From Immersiella caudata (lineage: Eukaryota; Ascomycota; Sordariomycetes; Sordariales; Lasiosphaeriaceae): a DNA stretch of 64,000 bases. Below, piece after piece: positions 43,204 through 53,807 of this stretch. How positions within the stretch are numbered: the first letter of the stretch is position 1; the number at the start of each line of letters is the position of its first letter. The stretch spans positions 1,798,001-1,862,000 of the forward strand of contig JAULSU010000004.1 in assembly GCA_030512335.1 (NCBI GenBank). The letters run 5' to 3'. Made by a program: the position numbers and the translations under genes. The notes under the pieces are model-generated. The model did no database searches, had not been told where the DNA came from, and saw nothing but the letters and a program-made list of their open reading frames with translations.

Positions 43204-44520
43204 TTGACGATGGCGCCAGCTGGCGGGAGCTTGGCTCGGACGACATTGCTGCCCATACAATACACTTTGCAGACCGTCACCCTCGAGCTTAAACGAAGAC
43301 TAAATCTAGCCAGTGAAGGTACTCTCCGGAAAGTTCGAGGCCTGCTGCCGCCGCAAAGGCAAACCAACAATGGAGGTCTTCTTTCCCAGCAAGAACCACC
43401 CTGCGACCAAAGAGACCCGGACCTACTGCCGACCCCAGGAGCTACCATGAAGGACTTCGTCCAGTGTTGGAACTCTCTCGCCCAACGAACCACAACAACG
43501 GTTGACGATATCCCTGTGATTATCGCCAACTCTCTAGGCCTCGACGCCTCGTCCATTCTGGAAATGAAGAACCAGGAAGAGCGGATGCGGGCCATTTTGT
43601 GGAGTTTGCCAGGAATACCACTGTCCCTGCTCTTCAACGAGTCGAAGGAGCGGGTACGGCCTTCGGAGCATCATGTTGATAGGTGGATGCCTCTCTTGCC
43701 CGACCGGCACACTCTGATGGACACCCCTGGTCTGCAAATCAAAGAAGGTACTCTGAGTCTTTCTTCTAGCGACACCGTCGAAAGCTGGAGGCCAAAAGTG
43801 TTTCTACTCGATACACCACTTCAAATCGACGGAGCGCCTTCCGAAGCACTCATCTCGGTGGTGTCAGACACAAGAGTAGAGTGGTTTCGTGTTGTGCTCC
43901 ATCGGCAGCTTAACGATCAGTTCGATTCTAGCAGATTCCACTCAACAGCTTTCATTCTTGAACCCGCAGGGCCAGGCAACACGCTCGCCAGCATGACTCA
44001 GATCCGATCAGCATGCCTACACGTCGACGCCTTGTTCCATAGGCGCCTAGACCCAGATCCAGTTGAAACAGAGGGAGCATCATGTTGCCCGGGTCCCTCC
44101 GGTGTCGAGTTCCAGCTCCTTACCACGTTCGATTGCCCAACAACAATCCACCCGCTAAATAGCAACACCATCCCTCCTGAAAATGTGCACCTGGCCCGGT
44201 ACTCATCCATCGCCCCAGAAAACTACACAATCGCTGTGCAGCACGGTCAGCTCTTTCCAAGCTCGGGGTTTCTTCAGGCAAACACTAATAGCCTTCAGGT
44301 GTCTCATCCACTGTTCGACCCCTGCCGCAGCGTCCACCAAATTAAGCTCCTGGATTTTGTAGACATTTTACTCCTACATGACGACATGACAAAGGTCTTG
44401 GTACTCCTAACTGAACCCCATCGATATATCCGCCCACCCGTTATTCTGGATGAATCCAGGCCTATTTGTTCCAACTCTCTTCCTCGCACATCAATCCAAC
44501 ACCGCCCAAAGGTAAAATGA
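43204..44520 (+). CDS. Unknown fungal protein, possibly the C-terminal part of a larger one
   Basis: One open frame of 438 codons. From about residue 80 the sequence looks like a real folded protein: FVQCWNSLAQRTTTTVDDIP, then IIANSLGLDASSILEM, ERMRAILWSLPGIPLSLLFN and RWMPLLPD. This arrangement (a WNSL-x-RTTT block followed by an ANxLGL helix) reminds me of the cytosolic halves of large, unnamed fungal accessory proteins, but I cannot give a family name. Residues 1-80 are basic and low in motifs and may not be translated. There is no signal peptide or membrane helix. Candidate starts are 43204, 43210 and the ATG at 43447 just before the first conserved block. It sits between two decayed genes, so it may itself be a remnant. 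Confidence 0.5.
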   Translation: MTMAPAGGSLARTTLLPIQYTLQTVTLELKRRLNLASEGTLRKVRGLLPPQRQTNNGGLLSQQEPPCDQRDPDLLPTPGATMKDFVQCWNSLAQRTTTTVDDIPVIIANSLGLDASSILEMKNQEERMRAILWSLPGIPLSLLFNESKERVRPSEHHVDRWMPLLPDRHTLMDTPGLQIKEGTLSLSSSDTVESWRPKVFLLDTPLQIDGAPSEALISVVSDTRVEWFRVVLHRQLNDQFDSSRFHSTAFILEPAGPGNTLASMTQIRSACLHVDALFHRRLDPDPVETEGASCCPGPSGVEFQLLTTFDCPTTIHPLNSNTIPPENVHLARYSSIAPENYTIAVQHGQLFPSSGFLQANTNSLQVSHPLFDPCRSVHQIKLLDFVDILLLHDDMTKVLVLLTEPHRYIRPPVILDESRPICSNSLPRTSIQHRPKVK

Positions 44521-44781
44521 ACCTTGAGCCTCAGCGGAGCGCTGCTCCCGGAAATGCAATCAGCACGCCTTCGTCAATTACACTCCAATCGTGACTACGC
44601 TTATAAAAGACGCAGACGCTTATTCAGTCCCTCATCACCATCAATCGTCTCTTCAGGCAACACGCCCATTACAGCCTCCTTGCCATTTTTGTCTTCGCCC
44701 TCGTACCACTCCTCGCCGACGGGAAAGATGTTCTTGAGGCTCTGAGGCTTGGATCCCATCGAAACTAAAAGAGAGCAAGAG

Positions 44782-47180
44782 TTAGTCGGTGAAATTCTCC
44801 AAAGTCAAGACGTTGCTTGGTGGCAATTTACCAAAGAACGTCTGACCCTCCGGGGCTGCTGATCGTGTGAGAGGTGCGTGTATTGGCGGGGCAGCTCGAC
44901 TTGACGGTGGTGACGGCAGGAAATAGTGCGGGCGGCTGATGTTATTAGAAAATGTAACAAAAGAATCCTGATCAATGCGGTCTAGAACGATGAAAAAGTA
45001 TCTTTCGCCCAGATTCAAGGTTCTTTGGATATGTTCCGAACACTCTGATGCCTTGACCTGATCGTCCGGCACTTATCAAGAAATTCGCTATCCCCTCTTA
45101 TTCATGGCAGTCTGTCGGTTTGCGCTGTATTAGATGTGTCAGCTACCTCGTATGGGACTGAATGGGGATGTGTAGTTAACTGCTTACCGTCCCTTGTAGT
45201 CAATACTGTGTCCCAGAGACCCGAGCAGCGGTCGGAGTTGTGGCACTGAACCTTAACTACATTGCTTTTGATTCCCCAATGATTGCCCCCTGTCCATACC
45301 CCAATTCCACTGTGCTCTGGGGATTGTTCGTGCTCACAGTACCCGATGTTTTGAATTTGAAGACTTCGATTGGCCCTGCCGATCTCCAAGCGTCTCTGGT
45401 GTATTGACTGTTGAATCCCCCGATCGCGTTGGGCACGCTCAACTCTTAGCAGCGCTAACTGGAAGAGCATCCTGATGGTATGGACGGCTGCTTCCCAAGG
45501 GGCCACTCAAACTTCCTAAACTCCTCATACTCCTCGCTGTCAGGCGTTAGGCCAAACGTCTAGAGCGTGGTATCGCGTGACAGCCACCGCTCATGAATGA
45601 GAAAGCCCTGCCCTGGCGTCTCTGAGTAGAACAGATCTAACTTGAGATTACCAGTCTTGACAAAACGGACGCCCATGTTGCCCATGTGAGGGTAGTTGCT
45701 CAAGCAGGCGCGCACGAGTCGTTCAACATCGCCGCCATAACTGTTCAGGTTGGACTCGGGCAGTGACCGCTGCTGCAAAACGCTTTGATTGTTCTTCCTC
45801 GGCTGTGTTGACCAGACCATGACGGCGGAGGATGGCCCAGTAATCAGTGCTGAGCTCAACGCCTTGACAAGCAAGACCGATGATTATTCTTCCCAGTTCG
45901 GGATTCTATCAACGCAGTAACGCATGCAGCGACGTGTAATGGAGGGGGGAAAATACTCTTGTTAGCGGAAAGACAAACCTTGCTCTTCGCTCTGAAGACG
46001 TCGGCGTACCGGGTATCGTCATTGTTCAACATGTCGCTCAAATCAGAGACCATCTCGGGTTTCTCCGGGAGGACCCTGTCCCAGATAGCTATAATTGCCT
46101 TGGCTTCCTGATCTGCGCCAGCCGCAGACTGTCTTTCGCGGTTGGTGTGTCCAGAAGAGAAGTTGTAGCCGTACTTCAGTGGCAGGTTCGTGATGCTTGT
46201 CGACTGCTTGTCTGTTGATTGGCGGAGCAACAAGCTCTTCAGGAAAATCTTGCCTCTGAGATCCGGATCTGTGAGCAAGTCTCCATTTTCCGCCGAGATG
46301 ATGCCTTCCTTGTTTTGGCTTGCAAGGTGAAGAAAGAGGGCACTATTGATCCAGGCGTTGAAATCCTCACGCCGAACTGGGCGTCGTTTTACCATCTCGT
46401 CGCGCTGGTTGCGTGCCTTGATCTGCTCTCCGATGATGAACTGGACATCGAAGTCTGGCTTGGGGGCGAATGGGAGTAGTGTATGTTATATCGACTCGCG
46501 GGCTTCGTTCTCGACTTTGGTGATTGCCTGGGACCACGTTCGATACCGGCGAGTGACCAGTCGGCCGCTTATTGTGGAGTTGAAGCTCCAGCTGAAGTCG
46601 CCGGAGCAGCACCGCACATTGTGATTTTGACGCCCTCGCATCAAGACAAGCAGGCCAACTTTGAACCCCTCGCCGTGGGTGCCTGCCTCGCGATCGTTCC
46701 CTTCCCTTGCTTGCTCCGCCGATGTCAAGATGCTTCGGCCGGAGAGTCGCATTGCGATTCGTAATCTCGATCGTGCCTTCGATATTGTTGCCGAAAAATC
46801 GGATGAATCCCAGCCATTTGTTCGTGTGCTCCTTGTTTGGATTCGGGACCTTAAAGACCACTTCCGCCTTGTCGTTCGATGTGGACTTCTCGCGGATGAC
46901 GCAAAACTGCTGCTCCGACAAGCGAAACGACTTGATTCTGCCATCCCGCTAGTTTTGAACCATCTCGCGGAACGCCTCCCGAGGCTCCCAGTCCGTGCAG
47001 TCCGCTCGAATCGAAAAGCTGATGGTTTTGCTCTTGACGATTGAGTCAAGAGTAATCTCGGGGTCGTGCCCGTAATTGTCGTCGTCTTTCTCTCCCAGAT
47101 TGGAGAGGCCAGCTCGGGAACGAATCCGAGGGAACTTGGAGAAAGTTTCAAGAGAAGAAAATTTGAGGCAGCTACCGCAA
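44782..47180 (-). pseudogene. Decayed GHKL (Hsp90-like) ATPase-family gene
   Basis: Protein-like sequence can be followed down the minus strand through many lesions. Near 47100-46980: DSIVKSKTISFSIRADCTDW, then REMVQN and a TAG where family members have Trp (QNWRDG). Next SFRLSEQQF and the N-box region TIEITNRNATLRPKHLDIGG. A one-base frame change in a G run (about 46700) is followed by the glycine box AGTHGEGFKVGLL, the ATP-lid region of GHKL ATPases. A TAA (about 46490) follows at ARESI, after which the same frame continues HTLLPFAPKPDFDVQFIIG. A plausible intron (GTTTGT to GATAG, about 45978-45910) leads to LACQGVELSTDYWAILRRHG, then another frame change, a TAG near 45562, and scattered pieces to about 44790. 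At least three stops and two frame breaks make this a pseudogene. The exact ends are uncertain. Confidence 0.65.
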
Positions 47181-47873
47181 ATCTACAGCTGTTTTTACTT
47201 CGAGCTTGTTGATCAGGGAAAGGAACCTGCAAGGCGCGTCTTAGCCAAGAAGGCTCTACACATCTGCCATCAAGGTGCAACGGCGAGAATATGAACAAAT
47301 ATCAGAAATTATTGCATAGAAGACATTCGGTTTCCAGGTGCGGGTCAGTAGTGATGTAATTCAAGTAGATTTTCAAAGGAAATGACCGCCACAGAAGGAA
47401 CCACCATCTCGGGGCTAGGTGCCTTCTTGTCCCTTGCCACCACAACAGATACGCAATAATCGGATACCTACACCCTTGTCTTATCAAGCGCATATTTAGT
47501 TGGCAGATCAAATTTCAAATTTGATTTCAAGTTTTCATATGACTTGTTGGCATCCGTCCGACAACCTGACCGCCGCCCCTTTGCATCCCACCAGGCAAGT
47601 TTTTCACAACCCGCCTGCCACGACCCAGCGTCCTGTTCCGCGCACCGCACTGTCCCTTGAAAATCATTGCTCAAAATCAAACCCCAACTTTATCCATGTA
47701 CGGGAGGAAAAGAGTGACAAGAAATGGCCGGAAACTCGGACCGAAAAATATTCACATGAAAGGGTTTCCAAAAACGGACCCTGTACCCAAAAAGCACTCC
47801 TCCCAAATCCTGAATCCGGAACCACCCGGACTCGATTCTTTCGCAGCTCAACTACTGTCGTTCAAAGAATGAT
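47181..47873. other. Intergenic stretch, relatively AT-rich
   Basis: Between the presumed start of the GHKL remnant and the peroxidase stop. A possible further 5' exon of the remnant could lie at its left end. No gene recognised. Confidence 0.4.
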
Positions 47874-48984
47874 TTAGACGAGCACAGAGGGCATGACCTT
47901 GGTGCACTCAAACATGCCGTTGATGGAGGCGAAGCCGAGCAGGCTCATGCGAATGTACTCAGCAGCGTAGGCCTGTTTCTGTTAGTTCTTTGAGACCTGA
48001 CATGTTGAGATAGAGGTAACTCACCCTGTCCCAAGCAGCCTTGTTGTTACGGAACTGGTTCCAGATGGGGGCAGTCACAGCGCCGTTGGCAACGTTGATG
48101 TCGCTGGGGAACCTGACGAGGCCGGGAACGCTCGGGTCGACGGTATCGGCGAAGTACTTCTGGTCCCACTTGCCAGGGGTGGTATCCTGGGGGAGGCCGC
48201 TAGATTGCTGCCTGCTGGCGGTATGGGCGGCGAGGAGAGCAACGAGACCGCCAGGGCCGATGGTCTTGTTGCCAAAGTTGTCGATGAGCTGTTGAGCAGT
48301 GAAAGTAGGAGGGGGAAGGAGGCCAGTGGGCGCCGGGTTGGGGTTGTCGGTGCGGCCGATGAAGAAGCGAATGCGAGGGCCGCCCGGGCAGGAGCCAGCA
48401 CCAATCTTAGCACCGAGTTGGATGAGGTCGGCCATGCTGATGCCGTAGTTGCGATACGTGTTGAACCAGGTGGTCATCTGGTTAGCGATGGGAACCATGG
48501 CCGTGTTCTCGGGACGCGACATCTCGGTGCCCGAGAGGATGATGGAGCCGTCGGCGCCACCGTTTCCGTGGTTGATGCTCCAGGCGGCAGCGTCATGGAA
48601 GCCGAGGCGGATGGCACCGCGAGCAAGGTTGGTGCACTCGTTGGTTGCCGAGTTGAAGAAGGCGGCGCGCATGTCGTTGGCAATGTACTCCCAGATGCAG
48701 CACCTGTCCTGTCGGCAGGCCGGGGCATCCCTTCCACCCGCAGGGGCCGTGTAGAAAGTGGTGGTATCGATGGGGTTTCCAGTACCCTGGAGGATGGCCT
48801 TGATAGCAGCGCCGGTTGTTGAAAGAGCGTTGTTGGGCAGGGTGATGAGATCACCGATCATGGCCGTCGAGGGTTGGAACTGACGCTTCATGACCATGTG
48901 CTTGATCTCCTCCATGGCGACGCCCATGCCCGGGTGGGCAGCGGCGGAGCCGATGAGGGCACTGAGGAAGACGGTGGTCTTCAT
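47874..48984 (-). CDS. Secreted class II heme peroxidase
   Basis: Exon 1 48984-48025 and exon 2 47972-47874 are joined over a 52-base intron (GTGAGT to ACAG) in phase 0; the product is 352 residues. A signal peptide (MKTTVFLSALIGSAAAHP) and a KR site near residue 34 suggest a secreted proprotein. The distal heme side is RLGFHDAA (Arg126, His130, Asp131), with HGNGGADGSI as the calcium-binding loop; the proximal His is His254 in LAAHTASRQ. Cys-rich CRQDRCCIWEY near residue 90 fits the disulphide pattern of class II fungal peroxidases. Ascomycete members of this class oxidise phenols or Mn(II) with H2O2; whether this one has a lignin-peroxidase Trp or a Mn site cannot be decided by eye. A TATA element lies about 190 bases upstream. 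Confidence 0.92.
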
Positions 48985-51900
48985 GGCGTGTGTTTCTTAT
49001 GAAAGGACTGGAGGTGGCCTTGATGATAGCCAAGAACGAAGGTTGATGAAAAGAATGTGGGGAGTCGGTGGTCGGAGCGACTCTTCAACCAGGGAAAACG
49101 AGCGGTGGTTGTCCGGAAGCCGTTGGCGATGATGATCCAGAGGTCATCGAGAGGCGGTTCTCAACCCCATCTTATACTCGTTCCTTAAGATGATATTCGT
49201 ATCTTCTACCCTCTTTCCACCTTCCCCCTTTTCCGCCATGGCCGCCATCTTGGGTGTCCTTGGGTTTCCTAGGGGCGCTCACGGGCACTAACTGACTGAC
49301 GCCTGACGCAGGCTGAGTCTGAATCCATCCGCGGTTCCCGTCGAGTCAAGTTTGAAAACCCGGTTCGGCGTTCCAATATTGGGCCAGCCGCACGCCCGAG
49401 CCCGCGCCGACAAGCTTTCCCGAACCGTAACGCAGCCACAAAGACGGCCGAGACGCGGCGACGTTGGAGGGACGGCACACGCCGTGGCAAACTAGTGGTC
49501 GTGAACGAGGTACTGCTGACCACCTGCAGGGTCGAAACCAATTTTCGTAGGGCGTACGAAGGGGGAGCCGCGCTCAAGACTCCCTACTGCAATGTCGCTT
49601 AGCCAAGCAGGATCGGTGCGTGCTGTCGATGTATGGACGAGCCGCGGCCGGCGAGGGCCCTCAGCAGGCAGCGAGTCGCAACTGCAACCCCCCAATGGTG
49701 TCGCTGTGCCGCTGTGGCTGACGCAGCTGGGTGCGCCGGGGCAGATTCCACGGACGGTTCCGGGCTAGAGATCTGGATCGACCAGGGATCGCACATATCG
49801 TTATGTACTCAAATGTACGCAAACTTTGCGCAAGCTCGATACCACGCGATCTCGAACGGCAGGGTTCGATGTGGCTGCTGCAGCGCCGCTGTGCACCGCT
49901 GTGCCCCTTGCCGATGACCCTGCGAGGACGGTTCAGCGCAGCCAATGCGAGCGGGCGGATTGCAAAGGTACCTACATCACGGGCCCCCCACAGCCTCCCC
50001 CCTACGCTCCTACAGCTCCAGCTTCCCCGCGTTGTCGGCCGCGGGCTGTTTCTGCAACGGCGGTCCCAGCCAACCGCCCAGCTGTCTTGATGCGGCTTTC
50101 GTCTCAACATATGTCGGAGCCAACCGCGGCGGCTGCTGCGAGTAGGAGTAGGGACTGCGTGTTTGGGATCGTCAGGAACCATTGGACGATAAAACGGACG
50201 GACTAATTGGCGGCACTGACCTTAGCTTCGTCGGCACGGTAGTAGGTAATTATCAACTTCGCTTCCCATCCCCTAGAACCTCGCAGCGCAGCATCGCGTT
50301 AGCAGCACCAGCCCTGCAGAAATGAGCGCAGTGCCGTGTCTCGCGCGCGCAAGTTGCGACAAACGATTTGATGACTGCGGGATGGTCGGACTGAGGGGGT
50401 GCAGCCTGGGCTCGCTTCCAAACTGTCAACTGTCGACAGCGGGAGCGGTGGAACCATCATCCCATGTTGGATGCAACCCCGCCTAGTTTGCCCGTTTCAT
50501 CCTCACGTGAGCCTTGTGTAGGTTCGGATCGGGGCATCTGGGCAGGCGCGGTGGGAGCTGGGCGGGGGGCGGAGGCCCTCCAAGCACGCTAGCCAGCGCG
50601 AACGGGTGGAGGACACGGCCTGCACGAGCCACACTTACCAAACTTCTACCACTCGCTATCGTAAAAGGGGCAGGAGCGAAGTGAGGCGTCCTAAACTTAG
50701 CAGCGGGATGTTTTTTTTTTCCTTGACTTTTTGTCTTGTGATGTGTCTGGTCTTTTGCAACGGGCCGCGTCAAGGAGCCACCCTCAGCAGTGTTCTTTCA
50801 CTGTTCAAGCACCCCAAGCCCCGCAAGCGCACCAATCGCATTCAAGCCATGGGTTCCCGAAACAAAACTATTGACATTATCAACTGCATCGCTTACCAGG
50901 ACTCTGCGCGCATCTACAAAGTAACCTGGAAGCGAGGCAGAAACAAGTCTAATAGTTTGGTAAAGTAGCCTACCAACTACACCAACTTCTAGATGTAGTA
51001 GGGGACTTCAGATAAGCCGGGTTATGGATCCCCCGACACCGACCCAATGGGTGAGTCCCCGGTGCACACATGGCCTTCCCGCGTGTCTTGCGTTTCGAGG
51101 CCCCGGACCCGTCGTCTCGCTTCCGATCGCCACAACCAGATATTCTCCTGAACATCATTTCCTCTTCCGCATTCCGCCTGCCGGGGCACCTGCCGACCAA
51201 CTCTACCTCGTCGCACTGCGCTGCACTTGACTACGCTTTGTTGCCCTGACTGAAACCACCACTGCAGCCGCCGCCGACTGCCTTGCCATCAATTTTCTCA
51301 ACTCGACGAAGAAGCTATTTGGCCCACCTCACCATTGAGCTCCGGCATGAACAGCGGCCTTCCCCGACATTGGCCGGCAGGTAGCATCCAGTCTCCGGTC
51401 CTCGCAGAGCCGAGGAGGGCATCGACCTCGCTAAGCGACGCTGAGCACCAAATGACCCTCTTCCGCCACCCTCCGGAGTGAGGACCTCATCCCGTGAGCT
51501 ACTGCAGTACGGCCCAGTTGTGCGCAAGTATTGCTCACCGTCTCGGCCAATATCTCATCCCCCTTCCCTTCCGTATCAGGTAATTTGCCTCGAGTCGCGG
51601 CGAATGACGGCATTCCAAGCAATAGGATGGGAGGAGTCAAACGAGGCATCAACCAAACATCCTTCGATGCCACCTCCGAAACGTCCCTTATGCTCCTTTG
51701 CAAGGCGCACCAGATGGACGGCATGGCTGAGCCAAACCCGGATTTCTCACCTCGGCCAATGACGTGGTCTTCTCGGCAGCTTCGGTAGCGGGAACCGCCG
51801 CAGGCATACCTCCACGCGATTCGTCACTCCATGCACCCGTCAGATGCAGCGATACGGGAAGGGGTCAATTAATTAAACTCAATGCAACAGAAAACAACAC

Positions 51901-52250
51901 GAGTTCTTCTCACACTCTTTCTCACCGCCTGTGTGTAATCACAACTACCGACACCCGAGTCCGGTGCAACTGTACGTTTCGGCCAGAGCGGGGCAGTCTA
52001 AACTTGGATTCAAGTCAAGCTTTGCTTTCTCCACTCCGAGGACAACCCGGAAAGCGAACACCCGCGCGCGGGGGATTGTCGTCATCGTCTGAACTGCAAT
52101 CAGGCTTGCGCACGCTAGACTCAACCACCAAGGTTCGCAGTCGACGACAAACAACCCCCGCAACTCCGCATTAATTCTACGCCTCGCCTAACAAAACCCG
52201 TTTTCGACCTCATTACCTAAAAAAAGGGGCTCACGAGAAAACCCCTCATC
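48985..52250. other. 3.3 kb stretch with no recognisable gene
   Basis: The longest gene-free stretch in the window. Apart from the peroxidase promoter on the left and the GH64 leader on the right, open frames are short, GC-rich and mirrored on both strands. No tRNA, rRNA, terminal repeat or transposase motif was found. A T run lies at about 50710. Confidence 0.4.
49170..49177 (-). promoter_or_regulatory. TATA box of the peroxidase gene
   Basis: The minus strand reads GTATAAGA about 190 bases upstream of the ATG at 48984. Distance and sequence are plausible for a regulated secreted enzyme. Confidence 0.4.
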
Positions 52251-53546
52251 ATGCCGAAATCCCTAACCCTTCACCTCGTCAACACATCACCCCACCCTCA
52301 CCCTCTCTATGCCTGCAAGTCCAACTCCTCCTCTTATTTTACCCCTTTTCTCGTTTTGCCCCACCTCCCAGGGCGCGACCCCTTCCCCTTTCCCCCTGAG
52401 TCCCCCAGGAACATCCCCCGCCCACAATGAGACCCAACAGCTAACTTCCACGTAGACATCACGGGCCTCTCCCTCCCCTCTATGCGCCGCCTCATCCTGA
52501 CCCCCTCCGGAACCCCCTACCTCCCTCCCTCCCCCTCCAAAATCCTCCAACCCTTTCCCCCCTGTATCGAACCCGCAATCCCCCTCGGCCCACCTGGCAC
52601 CACCACCGCCCTAACCCTCCCTCAGCTCGCCGGAGGCCGCATCTACTTCTCCTCCGGCCCACGCAAGCTCACATTCCTGCTCAACCCCGGCGGTCCGGGC
52701 GGCGGGGCCGCGCTGGTTGAACCTTCAGTACTCAACCCGACGGATCTAAATTCCGATATCGATTTCGGCTTTTGCGAATTCACGCTCAACGACGCGCAGC
52801 TCTTCGCGAATATTAGCTACGTGGATTTCGTGTCTCGCATTCCGATTTCGCTGAGGTTAGAGACAGCGCGGGGGGACGTGCAGAGTGTTAGCGGGACGGG
52901 CGTGGATGGACTGGAGAGGGTAGCGGAGGGGTTAAGGGAGCAGAGTAGGAAGGACGGGATGCCCTGGGAGAAGTTGGTGGTGTATAGCAAGGAGGATGGG
53001 AAGCCGTTGAGGGTTCTCTCACCGATGCACGGCGGTGCGGTGGGGGCGAGGTTTGAGGGGTATTTTGAGGGGTTGGTGGAGGCGGCTTGGGAGAGATATA
53101 GGAAGGAGAGGTTGAGGATTAATACGCAGATGGCGAGGGGAGTGGTGGAGGGGTGGGTGGAGGGATCGGAGATGGTGATTGGGAGTGAGAGGTTTGGGAA
53201 GCCGACGACGGCGGATATTTTGGGGTGTAATAGCGGGCCGTTTACGACGGGTCCGTCGCCGCTGAGGAATGCGATCATCCCGAGGCTGGCGGCGGCGTTT
53301 GAGAGGGGGTGTATTTGTGATGTGGCGGAGCATCCTTCGCACCCAAGGACGTTTTATAAGTGTGATGGGGGGCCGACTAACCACTATGCGAGGATTGTGC
53401 ATGAGTGTAACTTGGACGGGAAGGGGTATGCGTTTGCGTACGATGACGTTCAACCTGACGGTGGAGAGGACCAGTCTGGCAAGGTGAATGCAGGGGACCC
53501 CAAGGTGTTTGTTGTCGCTGTCGGGGGTGGAGGGTTGTCATGTTGA
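52251..53546 (+). CDS. GH64 family beta-1,3-glucanase-like protein, with a GC-AG intron
   Basis: Exon 1 52251-52314 and exon 2 52456-53546; product 384 residues. The first exon gives MPKSLTLHLVNTSPHPHPLY, the second starts at AYITGLSL; the join restores the family opening (VN...YAYITGL). The donor is GCAAGT instead of GT, with a GTAG acceptor, so the 141-base intron is of the rarer GC-AG kind. Family blocks are GRIYFSSGPRKLTFLLNPGG, VEPSVLNPTDLN, FGFCEFTLNDAQLFANISYVD and PISLRLET. GH64 enzymes cleave beta-1,3-glucan, releasing pentasaccharides, and have a thaumatin-like C-terminal half. No signal peptide is seen, so an intracellular or non-classically secreted protein is suggested, unless another start exists. 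The second half of the gene is strongly G-rich and TA-poor, unlike the C-rich first half. Confidence 0.87.
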
Positions 53547-53807
53547 GACAACCCAACACCCGTTGTAGCAACGTTCGCCTAATGAAGGCTCCGGCTAGAA
53601 GGTGGGGAGCACATGCCCCGTGCAAGAACACCTTGCACAGGCTAATAAAATACATTCAGCTAACACAAGCTGGCACCAGCCGCATCACAAACGACCGTAT
53701 TTGACATTTCAAAAGACCTAGTATCTATTTCCAAATACGTTGCTTGCATTTGGCAAGACCTTATCAAAATTTAGAGAGACCTGATAACATTGAATGGTGC
53801 CCCAGCC

